Part shown: piece after piece, positions 1 to 8,108 of the stretch
Layout: every line of letters begins with the position of its first letter
How positions within the stretch are numbered: the first letter of the stretch is position 1
DNA from: Xanthomonas sp.
GTDB taxonomy: Bacteria; Pseudomonadota; Gammaproteobacteria; Xanthomonadales; Xanthomonadaceae
DNA length: 64,000 nucleotides
Assembly (NCBI RefSeq): GCF_017163755.1
Contig: NZ_JAFIWC010000022.1
Span: 38,478-102,477 of the forward strand
Direction of reading: 5' to 3'
Made by a program: the position numbers and the translations under genes
Notes under the pieces: generated by a model
What the model was told of the DNA's origin: nothing
The model's database searches: none
Seen by the model: only the letters and a program-made list of their open reading frames with translations

Positions 1-400
1 CTCGCTGTTCAACATCACCAAGCAGGTGGTCGACGGCATGACCGCGCGCGGCTGGGGCCGCATCGTCAACATCGGCTCGGTCAGCGCGCAGAAGGGCCAG
101 ATCGGGCAGATCAACTACGCCACCGCCAAGGCGGCGATGCACGGCTTCAGCCGTGCGCTGGCGCAGGAAGTCGCCTCGCGCGGCGTCACCGTCAACACCG
201 TCTCCCCCGGCTACATCGCCAGCGCGTCGATCAGCAGCTTCCCCCCCGACGTGCTCGACCGCCTGGCGACCTCGGTGCCGGTGCGCCGGCTCGGCAAGCC
301 GGAGGACGTGGCCGCGCTGTGCGGCTGGCTGGCCTCCGACGAGGCCGCCTACGTCACCGGTGCCGACTACGCGGTCAACGGCGGGCTGCACATGGCGTGA
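1..400 (+). CDS. SDR-family oxidoreductase, PhaB/FabG-like (5' end outside window)
   Basis: C-terminal about 133 residues of a short-chain dehydrogenase/reductase; the open frame enters the window at base 2, so the start lies upstream. Visible hallmarks are the N-I-G-S-V strand with the catalytic Ser, the YATAKAA motif (catalytic Tyr and Lys), the NTVSPGYI loop after the active site and the C-terminal ADYAVNGGL end. The combination is typical of NAD(P)H-dependent 3-ketoacyl reductases such as acetoacetyl-CoA reductase (PhaB) or FabG. The Rossmann N-terminus is missing, so substrate and cofactor preference cannot be judged. No terminator is seen after the stop. Confidence 0.85.
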   Translation, partial: SLFNITKQVVDGMTARGWGRIVNIGSVSAQKGQIGQINYATAKAAMHGFSRALAQEVASRGVTVNTVSPGYIASASISSFPPDVLDRLATSVPVRRLGKPEDVAALCGWLASDEAAYVTGADYAVNGGLHMA

Positions 401-576
401 GCGGTGCGCCGCGCCAGCGCCGGGGCTCGCCATCGCGCGGCCGAGTGTGCGCCTCGCACAGCGGCGCTGCGGCGCTCGCCGCCGTGCGAGGGGCTCGAAG
501 CGGTGTGCCATAGACCACCGAAGACGATTTCGCGCAGCTCGGCGCAGCGCGCTGCGCGCATGCATGCCTGCGCCGC

Positions 577-1842
577 TCAGCCCTCGCCGGCCCGTGTCTG
601 CAGCTGGTCCATGCGGATGCGGTTGGCGAACAGCGAGAACGCCAGCATCCCGGCCAGGCCGCTGGCGCGCGCGACCCAGCGCGGCAGCCAGCGCGGCGGC
701 GCCAGCACCCCGGCTTCGAACAAGGGCGCGAACGCCGCGACGTCCTCCAGCGCCATCTTGCCGGCGAACAACCAGCGGCACAGCGGCAACCGGTCGCGCT
801 GCAGCGCGTGGCGGAAGAAGGTATGCACCGAGACCAGCCCGCGCAGGTACACGGTGTCCTTGGTGAACGCCGCGCCGCCTTCGGTGGGCACGCCGCGGAA
901 CACCCGCTGCGCCGACGAGAAGCTCTCCTGCGCGTTCTGCCCGGCGGCGCCGAAATAGCGGAACACCTCGATGAAGTCGGCGCCATCCCGCGCCAGCGCG
1001 ATCGCCTCGATGCGCAGGCTGATCCGCTTCATCCGTTCGATGTCGATGCTGCCGGTGATCTGCTCGGCGAACGTCGCCAGCCCCTCCTGGGTCGCGGTCA
1101 CCCGCGGCGAGGACAGCGCCAGGCTCGGCAGGTGGACCTGCTCGCGCCCGTTGAGCGCGGTCAGCGAATGCACCAGCGCCTCGTGGTGGAACAGCTGCGC
1201 ACGGTCGTAGTCGCTGAACAGCGCGCCGGCACGCAAGCGGATGCGGTGCGCGCCGGCCGCGGCCTTGGCCAGCAGTTGCGGATCCAGCTCCACGCTGATC
1301 ACCCGCGACTGGAAGAATTCGTCCAGGTCGCGCTGCAGCTGCAGGCGCAGCGCGGTCGCCGACACCGGCACCTGCTCCTCCGGCGCCAGCAGTTCGCGGT
1401 CCAGCTCCTGCGCGATCTGGATGAAATGGCGCGCCGCCTCGCGCGTGCTCGGCCCCTGCCCCGGCATCGGATCGTCGGGCAGGCCGAACAGCTGCGCCGA
1501 GTAGCCGTCCACCGCCGCGGTTCCGAGCGATTCGAGCAGCGCGGCGGCCAGGTCCCAGCTGCGCACCGATGCCTGCAGGTACGCGCCGAGCGGATGCGCC
1601 GCATCGGCCGCCTGCGCGATCGCGGCCAGCTCGCGCCGGGTCGTGGCGAAATCCAGGCGCGGATACTCCACCTGCGGCAGGATCGGGTTGCCGCGCGCCA
1701 CGCTGTCCAGGAACGGCGCCTGCGCCGCCGCCGGCCAGCTGGCCAGCGCGAGCAGGCGGATGCCGCGTACCGCCTTCACCAGCCGCGCATCGAGCGCGGC
1801 GTGGTGGCGGATCTCGGCCGCCACGGGCGCGGTCGCCGGCAT
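577..1842 (-). CDS. DUF1704-type protein (flavohemoglobin expression-modulating QEGLA motif family)
   Basis: 421-residue soluble protein of the tyrosine/DUF1704 family of putative metallopeptidases. A QEGLA motif lies mid-protein in the stretch TATQEGLATFAEQ, and an upstream FHHEALVH stretch has the HExxx-like look expected for this family. The open frame continues upstream to 2049 but that part lies inside rsgA; the ATG at 1842 starts 8 bases below the last base of rsgA and is preceded by a GAGG Shine-Dalgarno-like run, so I choose it. It is likely cotranscribed with rsgA. The biochemical role of the family is not settled. Confidence 0.8.
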   Translation of the reverse strand: MPATAPVAAEIRHHAALDARLVKAVRGIRLLALASWPAAAQAPFLDSVARGNPILPQVEYPRLDFATTRRELAAIAQAADAAHPLGAYLQASVRSWDLAAALLESLGTAAVDGYSAQLFGLPDDPMPGQGPSTREAARHFIQIAQELDRELLAPEEQVPVSATALRLQLQRDLDEFFQSRVISVELDPQLLAKAAAGAHRIRLRAGALFSDYDRAQLFHHEALVHSLTALNGREQVHLPSLALSSPRVTATQEGLATFAEQITGSIDIERMKRISLRIEAIALARDGADFIEVFRYFGAAGQNAQESFSSAQRVFRGVPTEGGAAFTKDTVYLRGLVSVHTFFRHALQRDRLPLCRWLFAGKMALEDVAAFAPLFEAGVLAPPRWLPRWVARASGLAGMLAFSLFANRIRMDQLQTRAGEG

Positions 1843-1849
1843 CCTGGCC

Positions 1850-2959
1850 TCAGCGGCGTCCGTCGCGCGGCGCGGGCCGCTTGCCCGCGCCCTTGCCGGC
1901 GGGACGGCCGGTCCTGGCCGCGGCCGCGTTCTGCGCCTGCCGCTGCGCCAGCTTGCCGGCCGCGCCGGCCACCTCGTCGCGCAGCTTGAGGTAGTTGGCC
2001 AGCCGCGCCGGATCCAGCTCGTCGCGCTCGATCGCCGCCTGCACCGCACAGCCCGGTTCGGCCAGGTGCGCGCAGTCGTTGAAGCGGCATTGCGCGGCCA
2101 GCGCCTCGATGTCGGCGAAGCCGCCTTCGGCCAGGTCTTCCTCGCCGGTGGGCTTGAGCTCGCGCATGCCCGGGGTGTCGATCAGGCACGCGCCGGTGGG
2201 CAGCGGGATCAGCGCCCGGTGGGTGGTGGTGTGGCGGCCGCGCGAGTCGTTCTCGCGCACCGCGGCAGTGCGCATCTTCTGCAACCCGAGCAGGGTGTTG
2301 GTCAGCGTGGACTTGCCGGCGCCGGAGGAGCCGACCAGCACCGCGGTGCGGCCGGCGCCCAGCCACGGCTGCAGCACCGACACGCTCTGCGGGTCCTTGG
2401 CGTTGACCGTGCGCAGGGCGATGTTCTGCGCCGCCAGCTCGACCAGCACCGCCACCGCGTCCGGCGCGTAGTCGGTGAGGTCGGCCTTGGTCAGCACCAC
2501 CACCGGCTCGGCGCCGCCGCCGCCGACCAGCAGCAGGTAGCGCTCGATGCGCCGCGGGTTGAAGTCGGCATCCAGCCCGCAGACGATGAACACCGTATCG
2601 ATGTTGGCCGCGATCACCTGCTGGTGGTAGTGCTCGCCGGCCGCGCCGCGCTTGATGGAGGTGCGCCTCGGCAGCAGCGCGACGATGCGCGTGCCCTCCA
2701 GCAGCACCCAGTCGCCGACCGCCGCGCGCTCGTGGCTGGGGAAGCGCGGCCGCTGCCACTCCGGCAGCGATTCGACCTTGAACCCGGTATCGGCCGCGTC
2801 GGCGACCACGTAGCCGGTCCGATGCTGCTCGCTGACCCGCGCCGGCCGCGCCTGCGGATGCGCGTCCATCGCGGCCAGCCAGGCCGGCTCTTCCGGCATG
2901 CCGGGCCAGGGCCAGCCGATGGGGCGCAATGCGTCGAAGTCGATCTGGGGTTGGCTCAT
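1850..2959 (-). CDS. rsgA: Small-ribosomal-subunit biogenesis GTPase RsgA (YjeQ)
   Basis: 369-residue circularly permuted GTPase that acts late in 30S maturation. An N-terminal OB-fold is followed by motifs in permuted order: G4 TKAD at 157-160, G1 GSSGAGKST at 210-218 and G3 DTPG at 261-264. A C-terminal zinc knuckle uses Cys291, Cys296, His298 and Cys304. Length and motif order match RsgA. It is the first gene of a leftward pair with the DUF1704-like gene and divergent from the aminotransferase at 3050, with a 90-base shared upstream region. Confidence 0.96.
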   Translation of the reverse strand: MSQPQIDFDALRPIGWPWPGMPEEPAWLAAMDAHPQARPARVSEQHRTGYVVADAADTGFKVESLPEWQRPRFPSHERAAVGDWVLLEGTRIVALLPRRTSIKRGAAGEHYHQQVIAANIDTVFIVCGLDADFNPRRIERYLLLVGGGGAEPVVVLTKADLTDYAPDAVAVLVELAAQNIALRTVNAKDPQSVSVLQPWLGAGRTAVLVGSSGAGKSTLTNTLLGLQKMRTAAVRENDSRGRHTTTHRALIPLPTGACLIDTPGMRELKPTGEEDLAEGGFADIEALAAQCRFNDCAHLAEPGCAVQAAIERDELDPARLANYLKLRDEVAGAAGKLAQRQAQNAAAARTGRPAGKGAGKRPAPRDGRR

Positions 2960-3049
2960 GTACCGATTCTAGACGGTGCCGGCCCGGTCCGGCCTTGACC
3001 GGCGCATTTCCGCTACCATGGGGCTTCCACGCCCCCACCGGCCAATGCG

Positions 3050-4324
3050 ATGCCCACCCCGCCGATTAAGCCGCTCGTGATCCGCGAGCGCCTGTCCGAA
3101 GTCCGCTACGAGATCCGCGGCGAACTGGCGCGGCGAGCCCGGGAGCTGGAGGCGCAGGGCCGCAAGCTGATCAAGCTCAACATCGGCAACCCCGGCGCGT
3201 TCGGGTTCCGCGCGCCGCAGCACCTGCAGCGCGCGATCGCCGACGACATGGGCCGCACCGATCCCTACACCCACCAGCAGGGCCTGCCGGAAGCGCGCGA
3301 GGCCATCGCCGCCGCCTACAGCAAGCGCGGCGCGCCCGACGCGCACCCGGAGCGCATCTTCATCGGCAACGGGGTCAGCGAGCTGATCGACCTGTCGCTG
3401 CGCGCGCTGCTCAATCCCGGCGACGAGGTGCTGGTGCCGTCGCCCGACTACCCGCTGTGGTCGGCCGCCACCATCCTCAACGACGGCCGCCCGGTGTACT
3501 ACCGCTGCGCGCCGGAGAACGGCTTCCAGCCCGACCCGGTGGAGATCGAGACGCTGGTGTCCTCGCGCACCCGCGCCATCGTGCTGATCAACCCCAACAA
3601 CCCCAGCGGCGCCAGCTATTCGCGCGAACTGCTCGAGCGTATCGTCGCCATCGCGGTCAAGCACAACCTGCTGCTGATGGTCGACGAGATCTACGACCAG
3701 GTGCTGTACGACGGCGCCGCGTTCGTGCCGGTCGCGCCGCTGGCCGGCGAGCATCCGTGCCTGACCTTCGGCGGCCTGAGCAAGGTGCACCGCGCCTGCG
3801 GCTGGCGCGTGGGCTGGGCGCTGCTGTCCGGCGCCGCCGAGCGCGTCACCGAGTTCCGCAACGCGATGGACCTGCTCGGCGCGCTGCGCCTGTGCGCCAA
3901 CGTGCCCGGCCAGTACGCGATCGACGCGGCGGTCAACGGCCCGGACACCATCTCGCCGCTGTGCGCGCCGGGCGGGCGCCTGTACGAGACCCGCCGCGCG
4001 GTGATCGAGGCCTGCGCCGCCAGCGAGCACCTGTCGCTGGTGCAGCCGGCCGGCGCGCTGTACGCGTTCCCGGCGGTGGTCGGCGCCGCGGCGCGCGGCT
4101 TCGACGACCACGACTTCGCGCTGGAGCTGATGAACGACGAAGGCGTGCTGGTGGTGCCGGGCTCCAGCTTCAACGTGCCCTACCGCCACCACTTCCGCGT
4201 GACCCTGCTGCCGGAGGCGGCGGTGATGCGCGAGGTGTTCGCGCGCATCGACCGGGTGCTGGCGCGCCGCGCCGAGGCTGCGACCAAGGTCGTGCCGCTG
4301 AAGCCGCGCAGCGCGGTGGCTTGA
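3050..4324 (+). CDS. alaA: PLP-dependent aminotransferase, AlaA-like alanine transaminase
   Basis: 424-residue fold-type I class I/II aminotransferase. Visible are the DPYTHQQGLP substrate loop (71-80), NPNNPSG (181-187), the DEIYDQ stretch contacting PLP, and the Schiff-base Lys245 in GGLSKVHRACGWR. The N-terminal pattern with IRGELARRARELEAQG and NIGNPGAFGFRAP is characteristic of AlaA-type glutamate-pyruvate aminotransferases, slightly longer here than the roughly 405 residues of the E. coli enzyme. It would interconvert alanine/2-oxoglutarate and pyruvate/glutamate in the cytoplasm. Other branched-chain or aromatic specificities cannot be excluded. Confidence 0.87.
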   Translation: MPTPPIKPLVIRERLSEVRYEIRGELARRARELEAQGRKLIKLNIGNPGAFGFRAPQHLQRAIADDMGRTDPYTHQQGLPEAREAIAAAYSKRGAPDAHPERIFIGNGVSELIDLSLRALLNPGDEVLVPSPDYPLWSAATILNDGRPVYYRCAPENGFQPDPVEIETLVSSRTRAIVLINPNNPSGASYSRELLERIVAIAVKHNLLLMVDEIYDQVLYDGAAFVPVAPLAGEHPCLTFGGLSKVHRACGWRVGWALLSGAAERVTEFRNAMDLLGALRLCANVPGQYAIDAAVNGPDTISPLCAPGGRLYETRRAVIEACAASEHLSLVQPAGALYAFPAVVGAAARGFDDHDFALELMNDEGVLVVPGSSFNVPYRHHFRVTLLPEAAVMREVFARIDRVLARRAEAATKVVPLKPRSAVA

Positions 4325-4420
4325 GGGCCGGGACGCGGGAATGGGGAACCGGGAATGGGCAACGCGTGAGCCGGGCCTGCGAGTCCCTGTGATCCGGCTG
4401 TCCGCGCCGGTGCCGCACCG
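4325..4420. repeat. Intergenic GGGAATGGGGA/CGGGAC-type short repeat stretch
   Basis: The gap between the aminotransferase and SGNH hydrolase genes begins with near-tandem units (CGGGACGCGGGAATGGGGAACCGGGAATGGG split over 4329-4357) and ends with GAGTCCCTG near 4380. It resembles the heptamer arrays at 42940-42970 and 62267-62422 but is more degenerate. Probably noncoding. Confidence 0.5.
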
Positions 4421-5062
4421 ATGAGCCACGCCAGCTCCGCCATGTTCCAGCATGCCCCGCTGCGCTACCTGGCGCTGGGCGATTCGTACACGATCGGCGA
4501 AGGCGTCGCGGCCAGCGCGCGCTGGCCGATGCAACTGGCCGCGGCGCTGCGCGAGGACGGCATCGCCGTCGCCGACCCGCAGATCGTCGCCACCACCGGC
4601 TGGACCACCGACGAGCTGGCGGCCGGCATCGACGCCGCCGCGCCGCAGGGTCCGTTCGCGCTGGTGACGCTGCTGATCGGGGTCAACAACCAGTACCGCG
4701 GCCGCGACCTGGACGACTACCGCAAGCAATTCGCCGCGCTGCTGGAACGCGCGATCGGCCATGCCGACGGCCAGCCACGGCGCGTGCTGGCGGTATCGGT
4801 CCCGGACTGGGGCGTCACCGCGTTCGCGCGCAGCCCCGAACGCGACCCGCAACGGATCGGCATGCAGATCGACGCCTTCAACGCCGCCGCGCAGGCGATC
4901 TGCCGCGACCGCGGCGTGCGTTTCGTCGACATCACCGCGGCCAGCCGCGACCGCGGCGGCGAGGCGGCGATGCTGGCCGCCGACGGGCTGCATCCGTCGG
5001 CGGCGATGTACGCGCGCTGGACCGCGCTGCTGTTGCCCGCCGCGCGCGATGCGTTAGCCTAG
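4421..5062 (+). CDS. SGNH/GDSL-family hydrolase (esterase/lysophospholipase L1-like)
   Basis: 213-residue single-domain SGNH hydrolase. Block I is LALGDSYTIGEG with nucleophile Ser22, block III is LLIGVNNQYRG (oxyanion Asn), and block V is ADGLHPS supplying the catalytic Asp and His. There is no obvious signal peptide, so a cytoplasmic esterase, thioesterase or lysophospholipase is expected. The start is ambiguous between the ATG at 4421 and a second ATG at 4442; both precede block I. Probably cotranscribed with the methyltransferase 40 bases downstream. Confidence 0.85.
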   Translation: MSHASSAMFQHAPLRYLALGDSYTIGEGVAASARWPMQLAAALREDGIAVADPQIVATTGWTTDELAAGIDAAAPQGPFALVTLLIGVNNQYRGRDLDDYRKQFAALLERAIGHADGQPRRVLAVSVPDWGVTAFARSPERDPQRIGMQIDAFNAAAQAICRDRGVRFVDITAASRDRGGEAAMLAADGLHPSAAMYARWTALLLPAARDALA

Positions 5063-5102
5063 GCGCCGCACGACGCCACGCCCGCCACGCCAAGGACCGA
5101 CA

Positions 5103-5798
5103 TTGCGCGACGCCACCATCCAACCCATGAGCCGCCCGCAGGCGCTGGCCATCGCCCGCGCGTTCCTGCCCGCGCACCCGCTGGGCAACCGCTACGACTA
5201 CTACTACACCCGCACCAAGCTGCGCACCGACCCGCTGTACCCGGGCGTGCTGGCCGCGCTGCGCGGCAGCGACGCGCCGGTGATGGACCTGGGCTGCGGC
5301 CTGGGCCTGCTGGCGCATGCGCTGCGCGCCGACGGCCAGGCGCAGGCCTACCACGGCGTGGACATCGACGCGGCCAAGATCCGCCGCGCGATCCACATCG
5401 CGCAGCGCAGCGGCCTGCACGCGACCCGCTTCGACGTGGTCGACCTGGGCCAGTCCTGGCCCGAGCACCATGGCAGCGTCGCCATCCTCGACGTGCTGCA
5501 GTACCTGGACGGCGACATGCAGGCCAGCCTGATCCGCAGCGTGGCGACGATGCTCTCGCCCGGCGCCAAGCTGGTGATCCGCAGCGGCCTGGGCGACGAC
5601 AGCGGCCGCGGCCGCACCAGCCGCGTCACCGACGTGCTCGCGCACCTGGCCGGCTGGATGCAGGAAGTGCCCAAGTGCTACCCCACCCGCGACAGCCTGG
5701 AGCGGCAGCTCGCCGACGCCGGGCTGCAGGCCACGTTCGCGCCGCTGTACGGCAACACGCCGTTCAACAACTGGCTGATCGTCGCCACCCGGCGCTGA
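5103..5798 (+). CDS. Class I SAM-dependent methyltransferase
   Basis: 231 residues with a Rossmann-type methyltransferase core: motif I VMDLGCGLGLLAHAL near residues 60-74, a following acidic VDID, and a motif IV-like VAILDVLQYLD. I use the TTG at 5103 because an AAGG Shine-Dalgarno lies 7 bases upstream; an in-frame ATG at 5127 (residue 9) is the alternative. N-terminal residues HPLGNRYDYYYTRTKL are conserved-looking but I cannot tie them to a named substrate. It follows the SGNH hydrolase closely. Confidence 0.8.
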   Translation: MRDATIQPMSRPQALAIARAFLPAHPLGNRYDYYYTRTKLRTDPLYPGVLAALRGSDAPVMDLGCGLGLLAHALRADGQAQAYHGVDIDAAKIRRAIHIAQRSGLHATRFDVVDLGQSWPEHHGSVAILDVLQYLDGDMQASLIRSVATMLSPGAKLVIRSGLGDDSGRGRTSRVTDVLAHLAGWMQEVPKCYPTRDSLERQLADAGLQATFAPLYGNTPFNNWLIVATRR

Positions 5799-5898
5799 GC
5801 GCACCACCGCGGCGGCGCCGACGCGCCGCGACCTTCGCCGCCTTCGCCCACAGTGGCGCGCCGCCGCGCGCCATCTCCCGTCCCATCGGAATCGCAAC

Positions 5899-6240
5899 AT
5901 GCACATCGCTTCGGAAAAAAAGTACTCGGGCCTGGGCATCGGCGCGTTCGCGGTCAGCCTGATCGCCGGCGCGTTCATGCTCGCCCTGATCGTGCTGTCG
6001 GCGTTCCTGGTCAACTACGTGCCGGGCAGCCTCGACGAAGAAGCGCCCAGCGCGATGCTGATCGGGCTGCTGATGTTCGCGGCCATCATCGGCGAACTGG
6101 CCGCCGCGGCGATGGGCGTCGGCAGCCTGTTCCAGCGCGACCGCAAGAAGCTGTACGGCGTGCTCGGGCTGGTGTTCTCGGTGAGCGGCCTGCTCGGCAT
6201 CCTGGCGCTGATCGCGTTCGGCCTGAGCCGCGGCGCGTAG
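5899..6240 (+). CDS. Small integral membrane protein, function unknown
   Basis: 113 residues with three hydrophobic segments, about 12-38, 53-73 and 86-108, separated by a short acidic loop (SLDEEAPSA) and a basic loop (QRDRKK). The topology resembles small DUF4190/DUF4064-like membrane proteins, but I see no catalytic or binding motif and assign no function. It stands alone between the methyltransferase and the convergent polysaccharide deacetylase gene, whose stop lies 13 bases away. Confidence 0.75.
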   Translation: MHIASEKKYSGLGIGAFAVSLIAGAFMLALIVLSAFLVNYVPGSLDEEAPSAMLIGLLMFAAIIGELAAAAMGVGSLFQRDRKKLYGVLGLVFSVSGLLGILALIAFGLSRGA

Positions 6241-6253
6241 CGCCGCCGCCGGG

Positions 6254-7030
6254 TCAGTCCGGCAGCGTCGCGGTCAGGCCGCGCGCCTGCATCGCGTCCA
6301 GCACGCCGGCCAGGATCGCCGGGTTGTGCCCGTGCGCGGCGCCCTCGTGCAGCAGCACGATCGCCCCGGGGCGCAGGTCGCGCGCGATGCGCGCCACGGT
6401 CGCCTCCGGATCGCAGGCCACGCCGTCGAAGCCGCGCGCGCTCCATGCCACCCGGGTCAGGCGGTGCGCGCGCAGCGGCGCGGCGACGAAGGGATTGGTC
6501 ATGCCCACCACCGAGCGGTACCAGCGCGGCGCGGTGCCGGCGACCGCGGCCAGCGCCTGCTGCGCCTGGCCGATCTCGCGCGCCATGCGCCTGGGCCCCA
6601 GCGCCCAGAACCAGGCCTGCGGATGGGTGTGGCTGTGGTTGCCGACGCCATGGCCGCGGCGCACGATCTCGCGCACCAGCTCCGGCCGCGCCGCGGCGCG
6701 TTCGCCGACCAGGAAGAAGGTGGCGCGCGCGCCATGGCGCTCGAGCAGCGCCAGCATCGCCGCGGTGTCGTCGGAGGGGCCGTCGTCGATGGTCAGCCAT
6801 ACCTGCGGCGCGGTACCGGGCAAGCGGTCGAGCACTGGCGCGTACAGCCGCGCGCGCGGCAGGAACACCGGCAGCACGAACGCCGCATGCGAGGCCAGCA
6901 GCGCCGGCAGCCCGATCCGCCAGCCCCAGGCCCACCAGGCCAGCGCCACCAGCGCCTGCGAGGCCAGCGCCCAGCCCAGCCAGCGGTGGGGGTGTCGGGG
7001 GATGCGATGCAGCGTTTCCACGGCGGTCAT
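6254..7030 (-). CDS. Membrane-anchored polysaccharide deacetylase-family protein (NodB fold)
   Basis: 258 residues. Two hydrophobic stretches (about 20-60) precede a NodB domain with motif 1 LTIDDGP (metal-binding Asp pair) and motif 2 GNHSHTHP (metal-binding His pair). Motif 3 is altered: YRSVVGMTNP replaces the usual RxPxG. The C-terminus has the IVLLHEG strand with the final His. It should be a carbohydrate esterase family 4-like enzyme acting at the inner membrane or periplasm. The start may be 7030 or an in-frame ATG at 7045; the frame continues far upstream only as a shadow of the glutaredoxin gene. Confidence 0.82.
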   Translation of the reverse strand: MTAVETLHRIPRHPHRWLGWALASQALVALAWWAWGWRIGLPALLASHAAFVLPVFLPRARLYAPVLDRLPGTAPQVWLTIDDGPSDDTAAMLALLERHGARATFFLVGERAAARPELVREIVRRGHGVGNHSHTHPQAWFWALGPRRMAREIGQAQQALAAVAGTAPRWYRSVVGMTNPFVAAPLRAHRLTRVAWSARGFDGVACDPEATVARIARDLRPGAIVLLHEGAAHGHNPAILAGVLDAMQARGLTATLPD

Positions 7031-7090
7031 GCCCCATGATGCCATGCGGCGTAGAATGGGCGGTCCGACCAAGCGACCCCGACCCCAGCC

Positions 7091-8017
7091 ATGTCCCTCG
7101 ATCCTGCCCTGCGTTCCCGCATCGAATCGCTGCTCGGCGCCAACCGCGTCGTGCTGTTCATGAAAGGCCAGCCGACCATGCCGCAGTGCGGCTTCTCCGC
7201 CAAGGCGGTGGGTGCGCTGAACGACCTGGGCGTGGAATACGCGCACGTCAACGTGCTCGCCGACCAGGACATCCGCGAAGGCATCAAGGCTTACGGCGAC
7301 TGGCCGACGATCCCGCAGCTGTACGTGGACGGCGAACTGGTCGGCGGCAGCGACATCATCCTGCAGATGGCCGGCAGCGGCGAGCTGAGCGAACTGCTCG
7401 GCGTGCAGCCGCCGGACCGCACCCCGCCGTCGATCACCATCACCGATGCCGCGGCGCAGATGCTGCGCGGCGCGCTGGCCGACGCCCCGGGCGCGACCCT
7501 GGCGCTGGCGATCGACGCGCAGTTCCAGCCCAACTTCCAGCTCGCCCCGACCGACGCCAACGCGATCGCCGCCGAGTCCAACGGCCTGCGCGTGCAGTTC
7601 GACCTGGCCAGCGCGCGCCGCGCCGAGGGCATCACCATCGACTGGGTCGACGACATCCGCGGCCGCGGCCTGGCGATCGACAACCCGAACGCGCCCAAGC
7701 CGGTGCAGGACCTGAGCGTGCGCGATGCCGACGACCAGGCCCGCGCCGGCAGCGTGACCCTGGTGGACGTGCGTCCGCCGGAGGAACGCGCCATCGCCTC
7801 GGTGAACGTGCCGTTCCGGACCCTGGACGGCGACGAGCGCGCGCAGCTGGAGGCGCTGCCGAAGGACACCGCGCTGGCGTTCCTGTGCCATCGCGGCGGG
7901 CGCAGCGCGCAGGCGGCCGAGCAGTTCCGCGCGCTGGGCTTCACCCGCGTCTACAACGTGGTCGGCGGCATCGACGCGTGGGCCGACGAAGTGGACAGCG
8001 GCGTGGCGAAGTACTGA
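7091..8017 (+). CDS. grxD: Grx4-type monothiol glutaredoxin fused to an A-type-like domain and a rhodanese domain
   Basis: 308 residues, about three times a normal GrxD. Residues 1-105 form a monothiol glutaredoxin with CGFS at 33-36, WPTIPQLYV at 71-79 and GGSDI at 85-89 (glutathione and Fe-S binding). Residues 113-200 resemble the HesB/IscA fold (ITITDAAAQML start) but have no cysteines, so they cannot bind a cluster in the usual way. Residues about 207-303 are a rhodanese domain with active Cys266 in CHRGGRS. The likely role is Fe-S cluster trafficking with sulfur transfer. It is followed by a good terminator, so it is probably monocistronic. Confidence 0.9.
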   Translation: MSLDPALRSRIESLLGANRVVLFMKGQPTMPQCGFSAKAVGALNDLGVEYAHVNVLADQDIREGIKAYGDWPTIPQLYVDGELVGGSDIILQMAGSGELSELLGVQPPDRTPPSITITDAAAQMLRGALADAPGATLALAIDAQFQPNFQLAPTDANAIAAESNGLRVQFDLASARRAEGITIDWVDDIRGRGLAIDNPNAPKPVQDLSVRDADDQARAGSVTLVDVRPPEERAIASVNVPFRTLDGDERAQLEALPKDTALAFLCHRGGRSAQAAEQFRALGFTRVYNVVGGIDAWADEVDSGVAKY

Positions 8018-8046
8018 GCCGAGCGCTGGCAGCGGCAAGGCATGCG

Positions 8047-8082
8047 GGCGGGCGATCCGGACGGGTCGCCCGCCTTTTCTTT
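8047..8082 (+). terminator. Rho-independent terminator after the glutaredoxin gene
   Basis: Perfect 9-bp stem GGCGGGCGA (8047-8055) / TCGCCCGCC (8066-8074), 10-base loop, followed by TTTTCTTT. It lies 30 bases after the grxD stop on the plus strand. Confidence 0.85.
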
Positions 8083-8108
8083 GGTTGTTTCCCGGGGAGC
8101 GAGAACAC

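Noticed and set aside
1996..2471. Long plus-strand frames antisense to rsgA and the DUF1704-type gene
   Set aside because: Serine/alanine-rich antisense shadows; both minus-strand genes have full family signatures.
2995..3019. TTGACC...TACCAT as promoter of the aminotransferase gene
   Set aside because: The hexamers are only 13 bases apart, too short for a standard sigma-70 promoter.
8085..8108. TTG start extending the 298-residue exported protein upstream
   Set aside because: It lies immediately after the terminator U-run and would put eight polar residues before a good signal peptide; ATG 8109 has its own GGGGAG.
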